49,650 bases of DNA. Origin: Firmicutes bacterium UBA1191. GTDB taxonomy: Bacteria; Bacillota; Clostridia; Peptostreptococcales; Anaerovoracaceae. The notes below the pieces were generated by a model that saw only the letters and a program-made list of their open reading frames with translations, searched no databases and was not told where the DNA came from. The stretch covers positions 1 through 49,650 of the forward strand of contig DBYH01000020.1 in the NCBI GenBank assembly GCA_002310095.1, in the 5' to 3' direction. The translations under genes were made by a program, and so were the position numbers. Of the stretch, positions 26,057 through 33,849 are shown piece after piece (position 1 is the stretch's first letter; each line of letters starts with the position of its first letter).

Positions 26057-26569
26057 ATGAAATATCTGACACATTACGATTCGCCTCTCGGCGGCATTAC
26101 TCTGGGGTCGGACGGAACATCGCTGACAATGCTGATGTTTGACGGCGAGAATTATTACGCGGAAATCCTGGGGCGAGAATATGAAACAAAGGACCTTCCT
26201 GCTTTTGCAAAGGCAAAGGAGTGGCTGGATATCTACTTCAGCGGAAGAGACCCGGGATTCACTCCGCCTCTCGCATTACACACGACGCCATTCCGCCAGA
26301 CCGTCTGCGAGATCATGCTGACGATTCCGTACGGAAAGACCATGACGTACGGACAGATAGCAAAGATAATAGCCGAGCGGCGCGGAATTGAGCGCATGTC
26401 CGCTCAGGCTGTCGGCGGCGCCGTCGGACACAATCCGATTTCGCTGATCATCCCCTGCCACCGGGTCATCGGTTCGGACGGATCACTGACCGGCTACGGC
26501 GGCGGGCTTGATAAGAAAGCGGCTCTGCTGAAGCTGGAAGGCATAGACTATAAAGACACAGCAAAGTAG
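26057..26569 (+). CDS. ogt: Methylated-DNA--protein-cysteine S-methyltransferase
   Basis: 170 aa. Repairs O6-methylguanine by moving the methyl group to its own cysteine in a suicide reaction. The active site is IPCHRVIGSDGSLTGYGGGLDKKAALL with Cys134. The upstream helix-turn-helix region is PYGKTMTYGQIAKIIAERRG. The N-terminal domain (1-80) is the short ribonuclease-H-like fold, so this is an Ogt-type protein without an Ada regulatory part. GAGG is about 11 nt before ATG. It lies 31 bp after the DUF2812 gene and may be cotranscribed. Confidence 0.93.
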   Translation: MKYLTHYDSPLGGITLGSDGTSLTMLMFDGENYYAEILGREYETKDLPAFAKAKEWLDIYFSGRDPGFTPPLALHTTPFRQTVCEIMLTIPYGKTMTYGQIAKIIAERRGIERMSAQAVGGAVGHNPISLIIPCHRVIGSDGSLTGYGGGLDKKAALLKLEGIDYKDTAK

Positions 26570-26587
26570 AGCGTCCACAGACTGTTT

Positions 26588-26656
26588 ATGGACAAATATG
26601 GAATGCTTAACATCAAGGAAGATGAAGACGGCCGCATGATCGATCTGTCAGAGTGA
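26588..26656 (+). CDS. 22-codon small frame, doubtful
   Basis: A short frame MDKYGMLNIKEDEDGRMIDLSE* follows ogt by 18 bp. It looks like the acidic C-terminal end of some larger protein and may be a gene remnant. There is no ribosome binding site. The rest of 26570-26933 holds this frame, the doubtful 26706 frame and no visible terminator. Confidence 0.15.
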   Translation: MDKYGMLNIKEDEDGRMIDLSE

Positions 26657-26705
26657 TTGAGTGCGCGGTAACTATCTTGTATAAAAGCGGGCAAGGTTAT
26701 ATGTA

Positions 26706-26957
26706 ATGAACAGCGGAATGACAAAAGACGAGGCCGAGGATCTGTATGACCGTTTTCTGGAAAGCTACTATCCCGAGGCGGAAGCGTCAGAGCTTTCGCA
26801 AATAAAAGAACAGATCCGGGGGATCCATGCCGCCAGGATCTGTCTTAGTTCAGTCGTAATGCCCGGTGTTTTCACAGATGATATGCTGCGGGAAGCAAAG
26901 TACCGAGCTCTCCGTTTTTCTACAGCCTCTTTTTTATTCGGCTATTGTATTGATTGA
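26706..26957 (+). CDS. Hypothetical 83-aa protein, possibly truncated
   Basis: MNSGMTKDEAEDLYDRFLESYYPEAEASELSQ... has a reasonable amphipathic, coding-like first 65 residues and codon use like its neighbours. Its last 8 codons run into the end of the convergent lipoprotein gene (24-nt overlap), which suggests that the original 3' end was lost. The ribosome binding site is weak. No family recognised. Confidence 0.35.
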   Translation: MNSGMTKDEAEDLYDRFLESYYPEAEASELSQIKEQIRGIHAARICLSSVVMPGVFTDDMLREAKYRALRFSTASFLFGYCID

Positions 26958-27455
26958 AATATCTTCAATGTCAAATGTCTGTGTTTTGGTAAACGTTCCT
27001 TCTATAGACGTATATGTGTCGCCGTCATCGTTTTGCTTCGATGCATTGTAGCCGCAGATCTCAATTGTTTTTATTGTTTTGAGATCAGTATCGCGGCTTA
27101 ATGTTACGATTGCGTCACCGGATTCTCCGGAACGGACATTGTCCAGTGTCGCGTATGTGTTTTCGATTGTGTTGTTATTTTCATCAACAAGGTTTACTTC
27201 AACGCCTATGTCGGAGCAGTCAAAATCAAACTCACTTGTGATATTGATCTGCAACTCATTGAACACATCGCCGTCTTCGTACTCCAGCAGATTAATGCAT
27301 AAATCATTAACAGTTACTTCATCGGTTGAGTAAACGGTTTCCGTAATATCATGCACACTATAAGCTGGTATTTCTCCTGAATCACTATTTTCACATCCGC
27401 AGAGGCCAATAACTAATAACGCCATTGACACAAGGATTACAGTTACTTTATTCAT
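26934..27455 (-). CDS. Lipoprotein of unknown function
   Basis: 173 aa. The signal is MNKVTVILVSMALLVIGLCGC with the lipidated Cys at 21. The mature part looks like one beta-sandwich: EVTVNDLCINLLEYEDGDVFNELQINITSEFDFDCSDIGVEVNLVDENNNTIENTYATLDNVRSGESGDAIVTL resembles the DUF4352/FxLYD type of small Ig-like lipoprotein domains that bind or sense at the cell surface. The ribosome binding site AGGAGAG is 4-6 nt before ATG. The fixed-spacing motif copy 4 lies 78 bp upstream in promoter orientation. Confidence 0.8.
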   Translation of the reverse strand: MNKVTVILVSMALLVIGLCGCENSDSGEIPAYSVHDITETVYSTDEVTVNDLCINLLEYEDGDVFNELQINITSEFDFDCSDIGVEVNLVDENNNTIENTYATLDNVRSGESGDAIVTLSRDTDLKTIKTIEICGYNASKQNDDGDTYTSIEGTFTKTQTFDIEDISINTIAE

Positions 27456-27504
27456 GCTTCTCTCCTGTTAACCTTATTACTTGCCCTCCTTTGTGGCTAG
27501 ATGT

Positions 27505-27521
27505 ATGACTAGTGCAGTCAT
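27505..27521 (-). other. Small leader hairpin of the lipoprotein mRNA
   Basis: ATGACT-N5-AGTCAT, a perfect 6-bp stem. If the motif at 27533-27562 is a promoter, this hairpin starts about 5 nt after the transcription start. Confidence 0.35.
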
Positions 27522-27532
27522 TCCCCACATAT

Positions 27533-27562
27533 AAATACTGATTTTTCTCTAAGAGGGGGACA
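27533..27562 (-). promoter_or_regulatory. WATAC-N17-GGGGACA motif copy 4, possible alternative-sigma promoter
   Basis: Minus strand TGTCCCC (27556-27562), 17 bp, GTATTT (27533-27538), preceded on the plus strand by CCCCACATAT as in copies 1 and 2 (YCCAYACATAT). It is upstream of the lipoprotein gene 26934-27455 in the right orientation. I see no sigma-A promoter for that gene. Confidence 0.45.
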
Positions 27563-27614
27563 AATAATAAAGATTGTGTTGCATTAATTGTAACAAAACA
27601 CAAACCTTATGCTA

Positions 27615-27710
27615 TGTGAATTATAGTTCAGTCCATGTGAATTATGATTGTCTTGTCTGAACTATAATTCAATTATATGATAAGATCGCGAGTAATTGTG
27701 AATTATAGTA
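27615..27710 (+). promoter_or_regulatory. Promoter and repeated operator of the XRE-ligase fusion gene
   Basis: TTGTCT (27653-27658), 17 bp, TATGAT (27676-27681) is the likely promoter. The half site TGTGAATTATAGT occurs in direct orientation at 27615, 27636 (one difference) and 27697, and inverted at 27658-27671. 27617-27630 and 27658-27671 form a perfect 14-bp inverted repeat. The inverted copy fills the promoter spacer and the last one lies after the start point, so binding would block transcription. The XRE domain coded next is the obvious candidate binder. Confidence 0.7.
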
Positions 27711-27727
27711 ACTTGGAGGTTAATTAG

Positions 27728-29578
27728 ATGACTTTTAGTGAAAATCTGAAAAACGCTCTTTCACAGAGCAACATGACAATGACCGACTTAGCGAACAGCA
27801 CAGGAATAACCTATAACATGATAAAAAAGTATTGCGCGGGAAATGCGGAGCCAACCGTTTCCTACGCTCTGAAAATGGCTGAAAAGCTGAACGTTTCCAT
27901 TGATGAGCTGATGGACTACAGAGCCCCTGAACGAAAGAACATGTTCCGACAGGTATTTGAGCGTGACTTCACGTATATCGAAGGCTTTCTCCGCGTTGTG
28001 CGCAGACTGCCGAACAAGGAAGCCATGGTGGATCCGCATACTGACCGAAACTGGACATACAGCCAGCTCAATGCAGATGTGAACAAGCTGGCCAACGCAT
28101 TTCTGGATCACAACATACAAAAGGGTGATGTAGTTCTGTTCCAGCTTCCGAACTGTCCGGAATTCGTCTTCACTTATCTTGCGCCGCAGAAAATCGGAGC
28201 TGTAACCAGCCCTGCAAATCCTGGTTTTGCACCTGAGGAATCAAGAGTATGCCTAACTTCCAGCGAACCTAAGGTGTACATCTATGACGAAGCGAACAAA
28301 GAGAATTCCCTGAAAGCGCTGGCGACTTTGGATAAAAAGCCGGAGATCATCCTTATGGTCGGAGACGGCGAAGTGCCGGACGGACATGTCCGTTTCAGCG
28401 ACTTTGTCAAGGACTATCCTGACACGGAACCTGTCACAGATTTTGTGCCATATATTTACGATGAAATGATGAGACTCTACACGTCGGGAACCACTGGAAA
28501 GCCAAAGGGAGTTCCTTTATATAATGCCAACGAAGTACTTACCTGCCATGATGTTATGATGCACTTCCCGATGAACGCAACGGACGCGACTATGAATACC
28601 ACCCCTTGGTTCCATCGCGGCGGAATCCATTCCGGCGGACCGGCTCCGACATTCTTCGCAGGCGGTAAAGTCGTCATCATGCGATCATTCCAGCCGCAGC
28701 TCGCCCTCAAGAACGTGCAGAAATACGGCGTAACATTCCTGATTGGCGCACCGTCCATCATGAAGATGCTGGTAAGGCAGCAGGAAAAATTCGGCGCGGA
28801 TCTGTCATCCCTCAAGGGAATCGTAACCATGGGCGCGCCATTCGAGAGAACAGACTGCATCCGCGTTCAGGAAGTCCTGACGCCGAACATCTTCAATGGA
28901 TACGGCACCACTGAAACCTTCTGGAACACATTCCTCAGACCTTACGAGCTTCCGGAGATGGCGGGAACGGCAGGTCGCGCATGCACCGATGATGATGTGA
29001 GAGTCGTTAAAGTGTATGAGGATAAGTTCGCAGATCCTGACGACATGGTAGCAATGGACGAGATGGAAATCGGCGAAGTTATCATCAGAACTCCGAAGTC
29101 ATCCTACTGCTATTACAACAACGAGGAAGAGGAAGCGAAGAAGTTCTACAACGGCTGGATGTACACAGGCGATCTGGCGACCTGGGACAGAAATCAGTTC
29201 GTTACGATCGCAAGCAGAAAGGACGATATGATCATCTCCAGCGGCGAGAACATCTACCCTACCATTGTCGAAGAAGCTCTTAATCTGCACCCGAAAGTAC
29301 ATCAGACAGCTGTAACGGGAGTACCTGACAAGATCAGAGGGGAAGCTGTTGTAGCTTATGTAGTACCGGAAGATGATGATCTTACTGTATCAGACATGGT
29401 GGAATTCTGCCTCCAGTCAGACCACCTGTCAGTCTACAAGAGGCCACGCTACTACAGATTCGTCAAGGAACTGCCTATGACAGCCACAGGAAAACTACAG
29501 CACTACCTGGTCAAGGAAATGGCTCTGTCCGACATGGAGGCCGGACGCCTTAAGCTGGCCATGAAAAAAGAGGGGTAA
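27728..29578 (+). CDS. XRE helix-turn-helix domain fused to AMP-forming acyl-CoA ligase
   Basis: 616 aa in one uninterrupted frame. Residues 1 to about 62 are a complete XRE/lambda-repressor DNA-binding domain (FSENLKNALSQSNMTMTDLANSTGITYNMIKKYCAGNAEPTVSYALKMAEKLNVSIDELM). From about 75 to 612 it is a full ANL-superfamily ligase: P-loop TSGTTGKPKG at 252-261, then NGYGTTE, YTGDLATWD, hinge SRKDDMIISSGEN at 496-508 and the C-terminal catalytic PMTATGK with Lys589. All key motifs are present, so both parts should be active. The reaction would be acid + ATP + CoA to acyl-CoA. The acid is unknown; a medium/long-chain or aryl acid is likely. The start has TTGGAGG 11 nt upstream. It shares an operon with a hotdog thioesterase (5 bp gap). 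The fusion suggests a self-regulating enzyme. Ligases of this type normally start near residue 60-70 of this protein, so the HTH is an added domain. Confidence 0.92.
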   Translation: MTFSENLKNALSQSNMTMTDLANSTGITYNMIKKYCAGNAEPTVSYALKMAEKLNVSIDELMDYRAPERKNMFRQVFERDFTYIEGFLRVVRRLPNKEAMVDPHTDRNWTYSQLNADVNKLANAFLDHNIQKGDVVLFQLPNCPEFVFTYLAPQKIGAVTSPANPGFAPEESRVCLTSSEPKVYIYDEANKENSLKALATLDKKPEIILMVGDGEVPDGHVRFSDFVKDYPDTEPVTDFVPYIYDEMMRLYTSGTTGKPKGVPLYNANEVLTCHDVMMHFPMNATDATMNTTPWFHRGGIHSGGPAPTFFAGGKVVIMRSFQPQLALKNVQKYGVTFLIGAPSIMKMLVRQQEKFGADLSSLKGIVTMGAPFERTDCIRVQEVLTPNIFNGYGTTETFWNTFLRPYELPEMAGTAGRACTDDDVRVVKVYEDKFADPDDMVAMDEMEIGEVIIRTPKSSYCYYNNEEEEAKKFYNGWMYTGDLATWDRNQFVTIASRKDDMIISSGENIYPTIVEEALNLHPKVHQTAVTGVPDKIRGEAVVAYVVPEDDDLTVSDMVEFCLQSDHLSVYKRPRYYRFVKELPMTATGKLQHYLVKEMALSDMEAGRLKLAMKKEG

Positions 29579-29583
29579 TAGTA

Positions 29584-30015
29584 ATGGAACCTTATTGTTA
29601 TAAAACACGCGTGCAGTATTACGATACCGATAAAATGATGGTCATGCACCACGCGAACTACATTCGCTATTTCGAAAGCGCCAGAACAGAGTACTTCAGA
29701 GATGAGGGTTTCCCTTATTCTGAGATGGAGAAGGAAGACTTCCAGATACCGGTTCTGTCGGTACAAGCGAAATTCGCCGAACCTGCCGTGTATGATGAGG
29801 TCATCGCAGTAACCTGCCGCATAGTCAAACTGGGGCCTGCTTCTCTGGAAGTGGACTACGAAGTAAGAAACGCTGAGACCGGAGCTCTTCACGCAACCGG
29901 CCACAGTCGTCACGGATTCACGAACCATGATCTGAGACCGATTCCTCTGAAAAAGAGACTGCCTGAGATATATGCGTTCATCGAAAGACTGTACGAAAAA
30001 GATAAAGAGCAATAA
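29584..30015 (+). CDS. Acyl-CoA thioesterase, YbgC/FadM hotdog family
   Basis: 143 aa. The 4HBT signature is YYDTDKMMVMHHANYIRYFESARTEYFRDEGF (residues 11-42), with Asp14 of YDTD in the position of the YbgC-type catalytic aspartate and the HHANYIRYFE helix typical of the family. It hydrolyses acyl-CoA to acid and CoA. Placed directly after the XRE-ligase it would reverse that reaction, so the pair could set the level of one acyl-CoA, or serve detoxification or CoA recycling. The operon ends at a strong terminator 9 bp beyond the stop. Confidence 0.9.
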   Translation: MEPYCYKTRVQYYDTDKMMVMHHANYIRYFESARTEYFRDEGFPYSEMEKEDFQIPVLSVQAKFAEPAVYDEVIAVTCRIVKLGPASLEVDYEVRNAETGALHATGHSRHGFTNHDLRPIPLKKRLPEIYAFIERLYEKDKEQ

Positions 30016-30023
30016 TTAATATG

Positions 30024-30055
30024 AAAAAGGGAACTTCGGATGAAGTTCCCTTTTT
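30024..30055 (+). terminator. Terminator of the ligase-thioesterase operon
   Basis: AAAAAGGGAACTTC-GGA-TGAAGTTCCCTTTTT, a 13-bp stem with T-run on both strands. Confidence 0.92.
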
Positions 30056-30182
30056 CTTTCACTATTTTGATATTATTACTTTTGCAATTCGGAATAACTT
30101 CCTAAGAGCGCAATGAACAGGGCGTGCCGGCTTTGTGTTACAATTAACCCAGATATACTGATAACGCAACAGGGGGACGAAA

Positions 30183-31166
30183 ATGAAAAAAGCAACCATA
30201 AAGGACGTTCTGGATAAAAACAAAATCATGGTAATCGACGGGTCCATGGCGACCGCCCTGGAGGCGCTCGGCGCGGATACGAACAGCAGTCTTTGGACTG
30301 CGGCCGCTCTGGCGGCGCAGCCGGAACTCGTGAAACAGGTGCACCTGGATTACTTCCGGGCAGGCGCGGACTGCGGCATCACATGCAGCTACCAGGCCAC
30401 CATTCCCGGTCTCATAGCACACGGCTATACCAGAGAGCAGGCAGAAGCGCTGATCGCCGATTCCGTCAGATTGTTTCTTGAAGCCAGAGAAGAATGGTGG
30501 GAAGAAGAAGGCCGCTCACAGGGCAGAGCATATCCCGTATGCCTCGCCGGCATCGGTCCTTACGGCGCCTATCTTGCCGACGGTTCGGAATACAAAGGCA
30601 ACTACGGCGTTTCTGATCAGGTTCTGCGTGATTTCCACAGACGTCGGGCCGAGATCCTTACCGACTCCGGTGCTGATGTGCTCCTGATTGAAACACAACC
30701 GTCCATGAATGAGGTACGGATCGCGGCGGAGATCGCGGAAGATCTGGGCATGGATTACTGGATCAGTTTTTCGTGCCGGGACGGACAGCGCATCAACGAA
30801 GGCGACCTGATAAGAGACTGCGCCGCTGAACTGTCCGATGGATATCCGGGACTTAAAATGATCGGTGTCAACTGCTCCAAGCCGGAGTACATTGTCAGCC
30901 TTATTCGCGAGATCAAAAGCGCGACGGATCTACCGATCGGCGTCTATCCGAACAGCGGACTGGTGTATGATCCGGCGACAAAGACCTGGAGCGCGCCCGA
31001 GGGACAGCTTGATTTCGGAGCGTATGCATTGTCATATATGAAAGCAGGCGCAGCTGCCGTTGGAGGCTGCTGCACCACAAACGCAGAAAATATCCGGCAG
31101 GTGGCGGACATCAGAGACAAGTTCGTGGCGATGAACGCCAAGACAGTGACTTACAAAGGAGTCTAG
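30183..31166 (+). CDS. mmuM: Homocysteine S-methyltransferase
   Basis: 327 aa. Transfers a methyl group, usually from S-methylmethionine, to homocysteine to give methionine. It starts with IMVIDGSMATALEALGAD and ADCGITCSYQATIPG, as in MmuM. The zinc ligands are the Cys of GVNCSKPE (about 239) and the pair in VGGCCTTNAENI (about 305-306). Length is normal. The ribosome binding site GGGGGA is 7 nt before ATG. It is a single gene between a terminator and the tRNA-Lys-bounded island. No mmuP transporter is adjacent. Confidence 0.92.
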   Translation: MKKATIKDVLDKNKIMVIDGSMATALEALGADTNSSLWTAAALAAQPELVKQVHLDYFRAGADCGITCSYQATIPGLIAHGYTREQAEALIADSVRLFLEAREEWWEEEGRSQGRAYPVCLAGIGPYGAYLADGSEYKGNYGVSDQVLRDFHRRRAEILTDSGADVLLIETQPSMNEVRIAAEIAEDLGMDYWISFSCRDGQRINEGDLIRDCAAELSDGYPGLKMIGVNCSKPEYIVSLIREIKSATDLPIGVYPNSGLVYDPATKTWSAPEGQLDFGAYALSYMKAGAAAVGGCCTTNAENIRQVADIRDKFVAMNAKTVTYKGV

Positions 31167-31185
31167 CGATGCCTATCTCATTTGT

Positions 31186-31206
31186 TTGGTACACCATCAG
31201 GGGTTC
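31186..31206 (-). other. 21-nt copy of the tRNA-Lys 3' end (attachment-site-like)
   Basis: Identical to 35027-35047, that is, the last 20 nt of tRNA-Lys (T-arm to CCA) plus one base. Same strand as the tRNA, 3,841 bp away. This is the position expected of the far end of an element that integrated at the tRNA 3' end. The 114 bp to the next gene (31207-31320) hold nothing else that I can name. Confidence 0.75.
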
Positions 31207-31320
31207 CCTAAAGGACTAGGCCTTCGGCCGTCGCGAACAATATGGGAGGGGGCCGAAAACGTTGAGAAATGAAGGTTTAACCGCACTGCCCGAACTGGCC
31301 TACCCGGAAAACCACCCAAA

Positions 31321-33087
31321 TCAGTTGATTGGCTGGAGATATTTCACTCGATAAATATCATACAAATCATCAAATGCCTTTCGTTCTTCTGCACTGTCAT
31401 ATGTCCTGTCATGAGTGCTGAGCTCCCAGCCATTGATTCTCTGAAGTAAATGCTGGCACACATTGTTGCAGTGATCAGATATTCTTTCAATATCGGTCAG
31501 CATTTCAATAAATGATACTCCACGCTCAACAGTACACGTTCCTTCTTTCAAGCGAATCGCATGGTTACTCTTCATTGTATCCACCATGTCATCGATTACT
31601 TCTTCGAGCGCTTCTACTCTCAGAACCAGAGAAGGATCTTCTGTCTCGTATGCCTTTGCAGTAGTTTCAAGAATCTCATTCAGGGCGGCCTTCAGATATC
31701 CGAATTCAACCATGCTCTCGTCGGAATATTTGATGTCATCATTGTGCATCCGTTCGCTTTCTTCCGCCAGATTGTCGACGTGATCACCGATTCTTTCCAT
31801 GTCGCCTACGGTATGCAAAAGCTCCGTTGCAAATACATTCTGCCGCGAGCTCAAAGAATGCTCCGTGATATGGACAATGTATTCTCCGAGTACTGTTTCT
31901 GTCTTATCCAGAAATGCTTCGTTTTCATTTATGATCTGTCGTTTTTCTTCGTCATACTGGTTTATCAGATCGCACGCTATATTGAAACTGTCTCTTCCAG
32001 TATCGCACATGATATTGATGACTTTCCTGCACTGTTCAAGTGCAACGTTCGGAGTATCAAAGAACCTCGGATCCAGCATGGCAAGCTCCTGATCCATTTT
32101 TGAATATCCGCTTTTGTCTTTTACTATCTTTCCGGCAAGCGCGATAAGTGGATTAACAAAAGGCAGGAAGACTACTGCTACAACGATATTGAACAGGGTA
32201 TGGAAGTTCGCGACTCCTCCCATATTGACCGTATCGTTCCAGAAATTGAACCCGATGATCCCCTGGTAAAGATAAATGACGATCAAAAACAGTGCAGAGC
32301 CCAGAACGCACATCGTCACATCGATGGATACGGCTCTTTTGGCATCTCTGTTTACGCCGATACTTGCCAGCAGCACGGTAACACACTTGCCCAGGTTGCA
32401 GCCGATCGTTATCGGAGCGGCCATAGCAAAAGTTACAACACCGGTTGATGCTGTTGCCTGGAGAACGCCTACTGCAGCTGATGAGCTTTGCAGGAGTATA
32501 GTTACGATCATGCCTGCGGCAACACCGAGAAGCGGGTTCTCAAACAAAGTGAAAATCCTGCTGAATCCCTCAGACTCCGCCATAGGAGCGAAGCTGTTCT
32601 GCATCAAGGTCATTCCCATAAAAAGAATACCGAGACCCATAAAAATCCCTGCTTTATCCTTTATGGATTTACGCTTTGACATAAGCATAATAAAAGCGCT
32701 GACTACGATGAGGACCGGTGCAAAAGACGATGGCTTAAGCAGCATCAGCAGAATATTATCACCGTTTATATCTCCCATTCGCAGAATCTGCGCCGTTATA
32801 GTTGTTCCTATATTGGCTCCCATGATTACTGGGACTCCCTGTGCAAGTTTCAAAATGCCTGCGTTAAGAAAGCCAACTACCATTATGATTGTTGCGGCAG
32901 AACTTTGAATGACTGCCGTTACGCCGGCTCCCAGCGCAACGCCTTTTGCTTTATTGCTGGTAAGCCTCTCTAGAATCTTCTCCATCCTGGCACCGGCGGC
33001 GCTCTCCAAAGAAGAACCCATAAGCTTCATGCCATAAAGGAACAGTCCGATTCCACCCAACATCATGAGTATCGATTCAATTGTCAA
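31321..33087 (-). CDS. Na/Pi cotransporter family protein with C-terminal PhoU domain
   Basis: 588 aa. The N-terminal 330 residues hold two inverted NptA repeats with the QSSAA/QSSSA motifs (GAGVTAVIQSSAATIIMVVGFL and GMIVTILLQSSSAAVGVLQATAS). The C-terminal 230 residues are a PhoU-type helical domain (DMERIGDHVDNLAEESERM and DIERISDHCNNVCQHLL, the two metal-binding E/DxxxD repeats). It imports phosphate driven by Na+ and its PhoU part probably senses or signals. The start is a TTG at 33087, decided by GGAGG 8 nt upstream, and overlaps the PhoR stop by 4 nt (TTGA), so the transporter is translationally coupled to the kinase. Confidence 0.92.
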   Translation of the reverse strand: MTIESILMMLGGIGLFLYGMKLMGSSLESAAGARMEKILERLTSNKAKGVALGAGVTAVIQSSAATIIMVVGFLNAGILKLAQGVPVIMGANIGTTITAQILRMGDINGDNILLMLLKPSSFAPVLIVVSAFIMLMSKRKSIKDKAGIFMGLGILFMGMTLMQNSFAPMAESEGFSRIFTLFENPLLGVAAGMIVTILLQSSSAAVGVLQATASTGVVTFAMAAPITIGCNLGKCVTVLLASIGVNRDAKRAVSIDVTMCVLGSALFLIVIYLYQGIIGFNFWNDTVNMGGVANFHTLFNIVVAVVFLPFVNPLIALAGKIVKDKSGYSKMDQELAMLDPRFFDTPNVALEQCRKVINIMCDTGRDSFNIACDLINQYDEEKRQIINENEAFLDKTETVLGEYIVHITEHSLSSRQNVFATELLHTVGDMERIGDHVDNLAEESERMHNDDIKYSDESMVEFGYLKAALNEILETTAKAYETEDPSLVLRVEALEEVIDDMVDTMKSNHAIRLKEGTCTVERGVSFIEMLTDIERISDHCNNVCQHLLQRINGWELSTHDRTYDSAEERKAFDDLYDIYRVKYLQPIN

Positions 33088-33848
33088 TTGTGGCCCTCCT
33101 TTGGAAAAGTAATTGTTATAGTCGTTCCGTATTTTGGTACACTGACAAGATGTATTTCTCCATTATGGATCGCTGCTGCATGTTTCACGATGGATAGTCC
33201 AAGCCCCGTACCGCCGACTTCTTTTGAATGACTTTTATCGACTCGATAAAATCTTTCGAATACACGTTCCTGTTGGTCAAGCGGTATGCCTATGCCGTTA
33301 TCATTTACCGTTAATACAATGCGGTCATCAAAATTGTTGACATCCACTTTGACACTTCCACGCGGATTGTTGTATTTGATCCCATTTTCACAAAGATTGT
33401 AAACAATGAGGCTGAGGAGACGAGCGTAACCATTGATGATGCTTTGTTCTCCAGTAAGATCAAGTGACACATTTGCTGCGCGGGCTTCTTCCTCCAGCGA
33501 ATTGACAGCATCTATCGCCACCTCGTACAGATCTACATCTTCACGAACCATATCTCCCATCCCTTCATCCAGATGAGATAATTCAAGAATATCGTTCACA
33601 AGGGTAATCATTCTCTGTGACTCAGAATAGATCCTTTCTGCGAACTGCTGCACATCCTCCTCCTTGACCATTCCACTCTTCAAAAGCTCCGCGTATCCGG
33701 AAATGGACTGGAGCGGCGTTTTCAGTTCATGAGAAACATTCGCAGTGAATTCCTGTCGCATTCTTTCCGCTTCGCGCTGCGCTTTTCCTCGTTCTTCAGA
33801 GGCGATTTTTCTCGAAAGTCGGTCATAAATAAAGTTTCTTTTTGCCAT
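33084..33848 (-). CDS. phoR: PhoR-like histidine kinase lacking a sensor domain
   Basis: 254 aa from the ATG at 33848, 1 nt after the PhoB stop with AGGT 8 nt before; an in-frame ATG 30 nt upstream lies inside phoB. It has only the DHp and catalytic domains: H-box FTANVSHELKTPLQSISGYAELL with His40, N-box NLCENGIKYNNP, G1 DNGIGIP, F-box and G2 GGTGLGLSIVKH. There is no membrane helix, HAMP or PAS segment, whereas ordinary PhoR has about 450-600 residues with these. It should be a soluble kinase that phosphorylates the adjacent PhoB. Input might come through the PhoU domain of the coupled transporter (inference). Confidence 0.88.
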   Translation of the reverse strand: MAKRNFIYDRLSRKIASEERGKAQREAERMRQEFTANVSHELKTPLQSISGYAELLKSGMVKEEDVQQFAERIYSESQRMITLVNDILELSHLDEGMGDMVREDVDLYEVAIDAVNSLEEEARAANVSLDLTGEQSIINGYARLLSLIVYNLCENGIKYNNPRGSVKVDVNNFDDRIVLTVNDNGIGIPLDQQERVFERFYRVDKSHSKEVGGTGLGLSIVKHAAAIHNGEIHLVSVPKYGTTITITFPKEGHN

Positions 33849-33849
33849 A

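Noticed and set aside
30140..30180. A fifth WATAC...GGGGGAC motif before mmuM
   Set aside because: The distance is 14 bp rather than 17 and the G-run is the ribosome binding site of mmuM.
31207..31320. Possible integrase remnant next to the tRNA-Lys fragment
   Set aside because: I could not read any integrase motif in either strand. Left unassigned.
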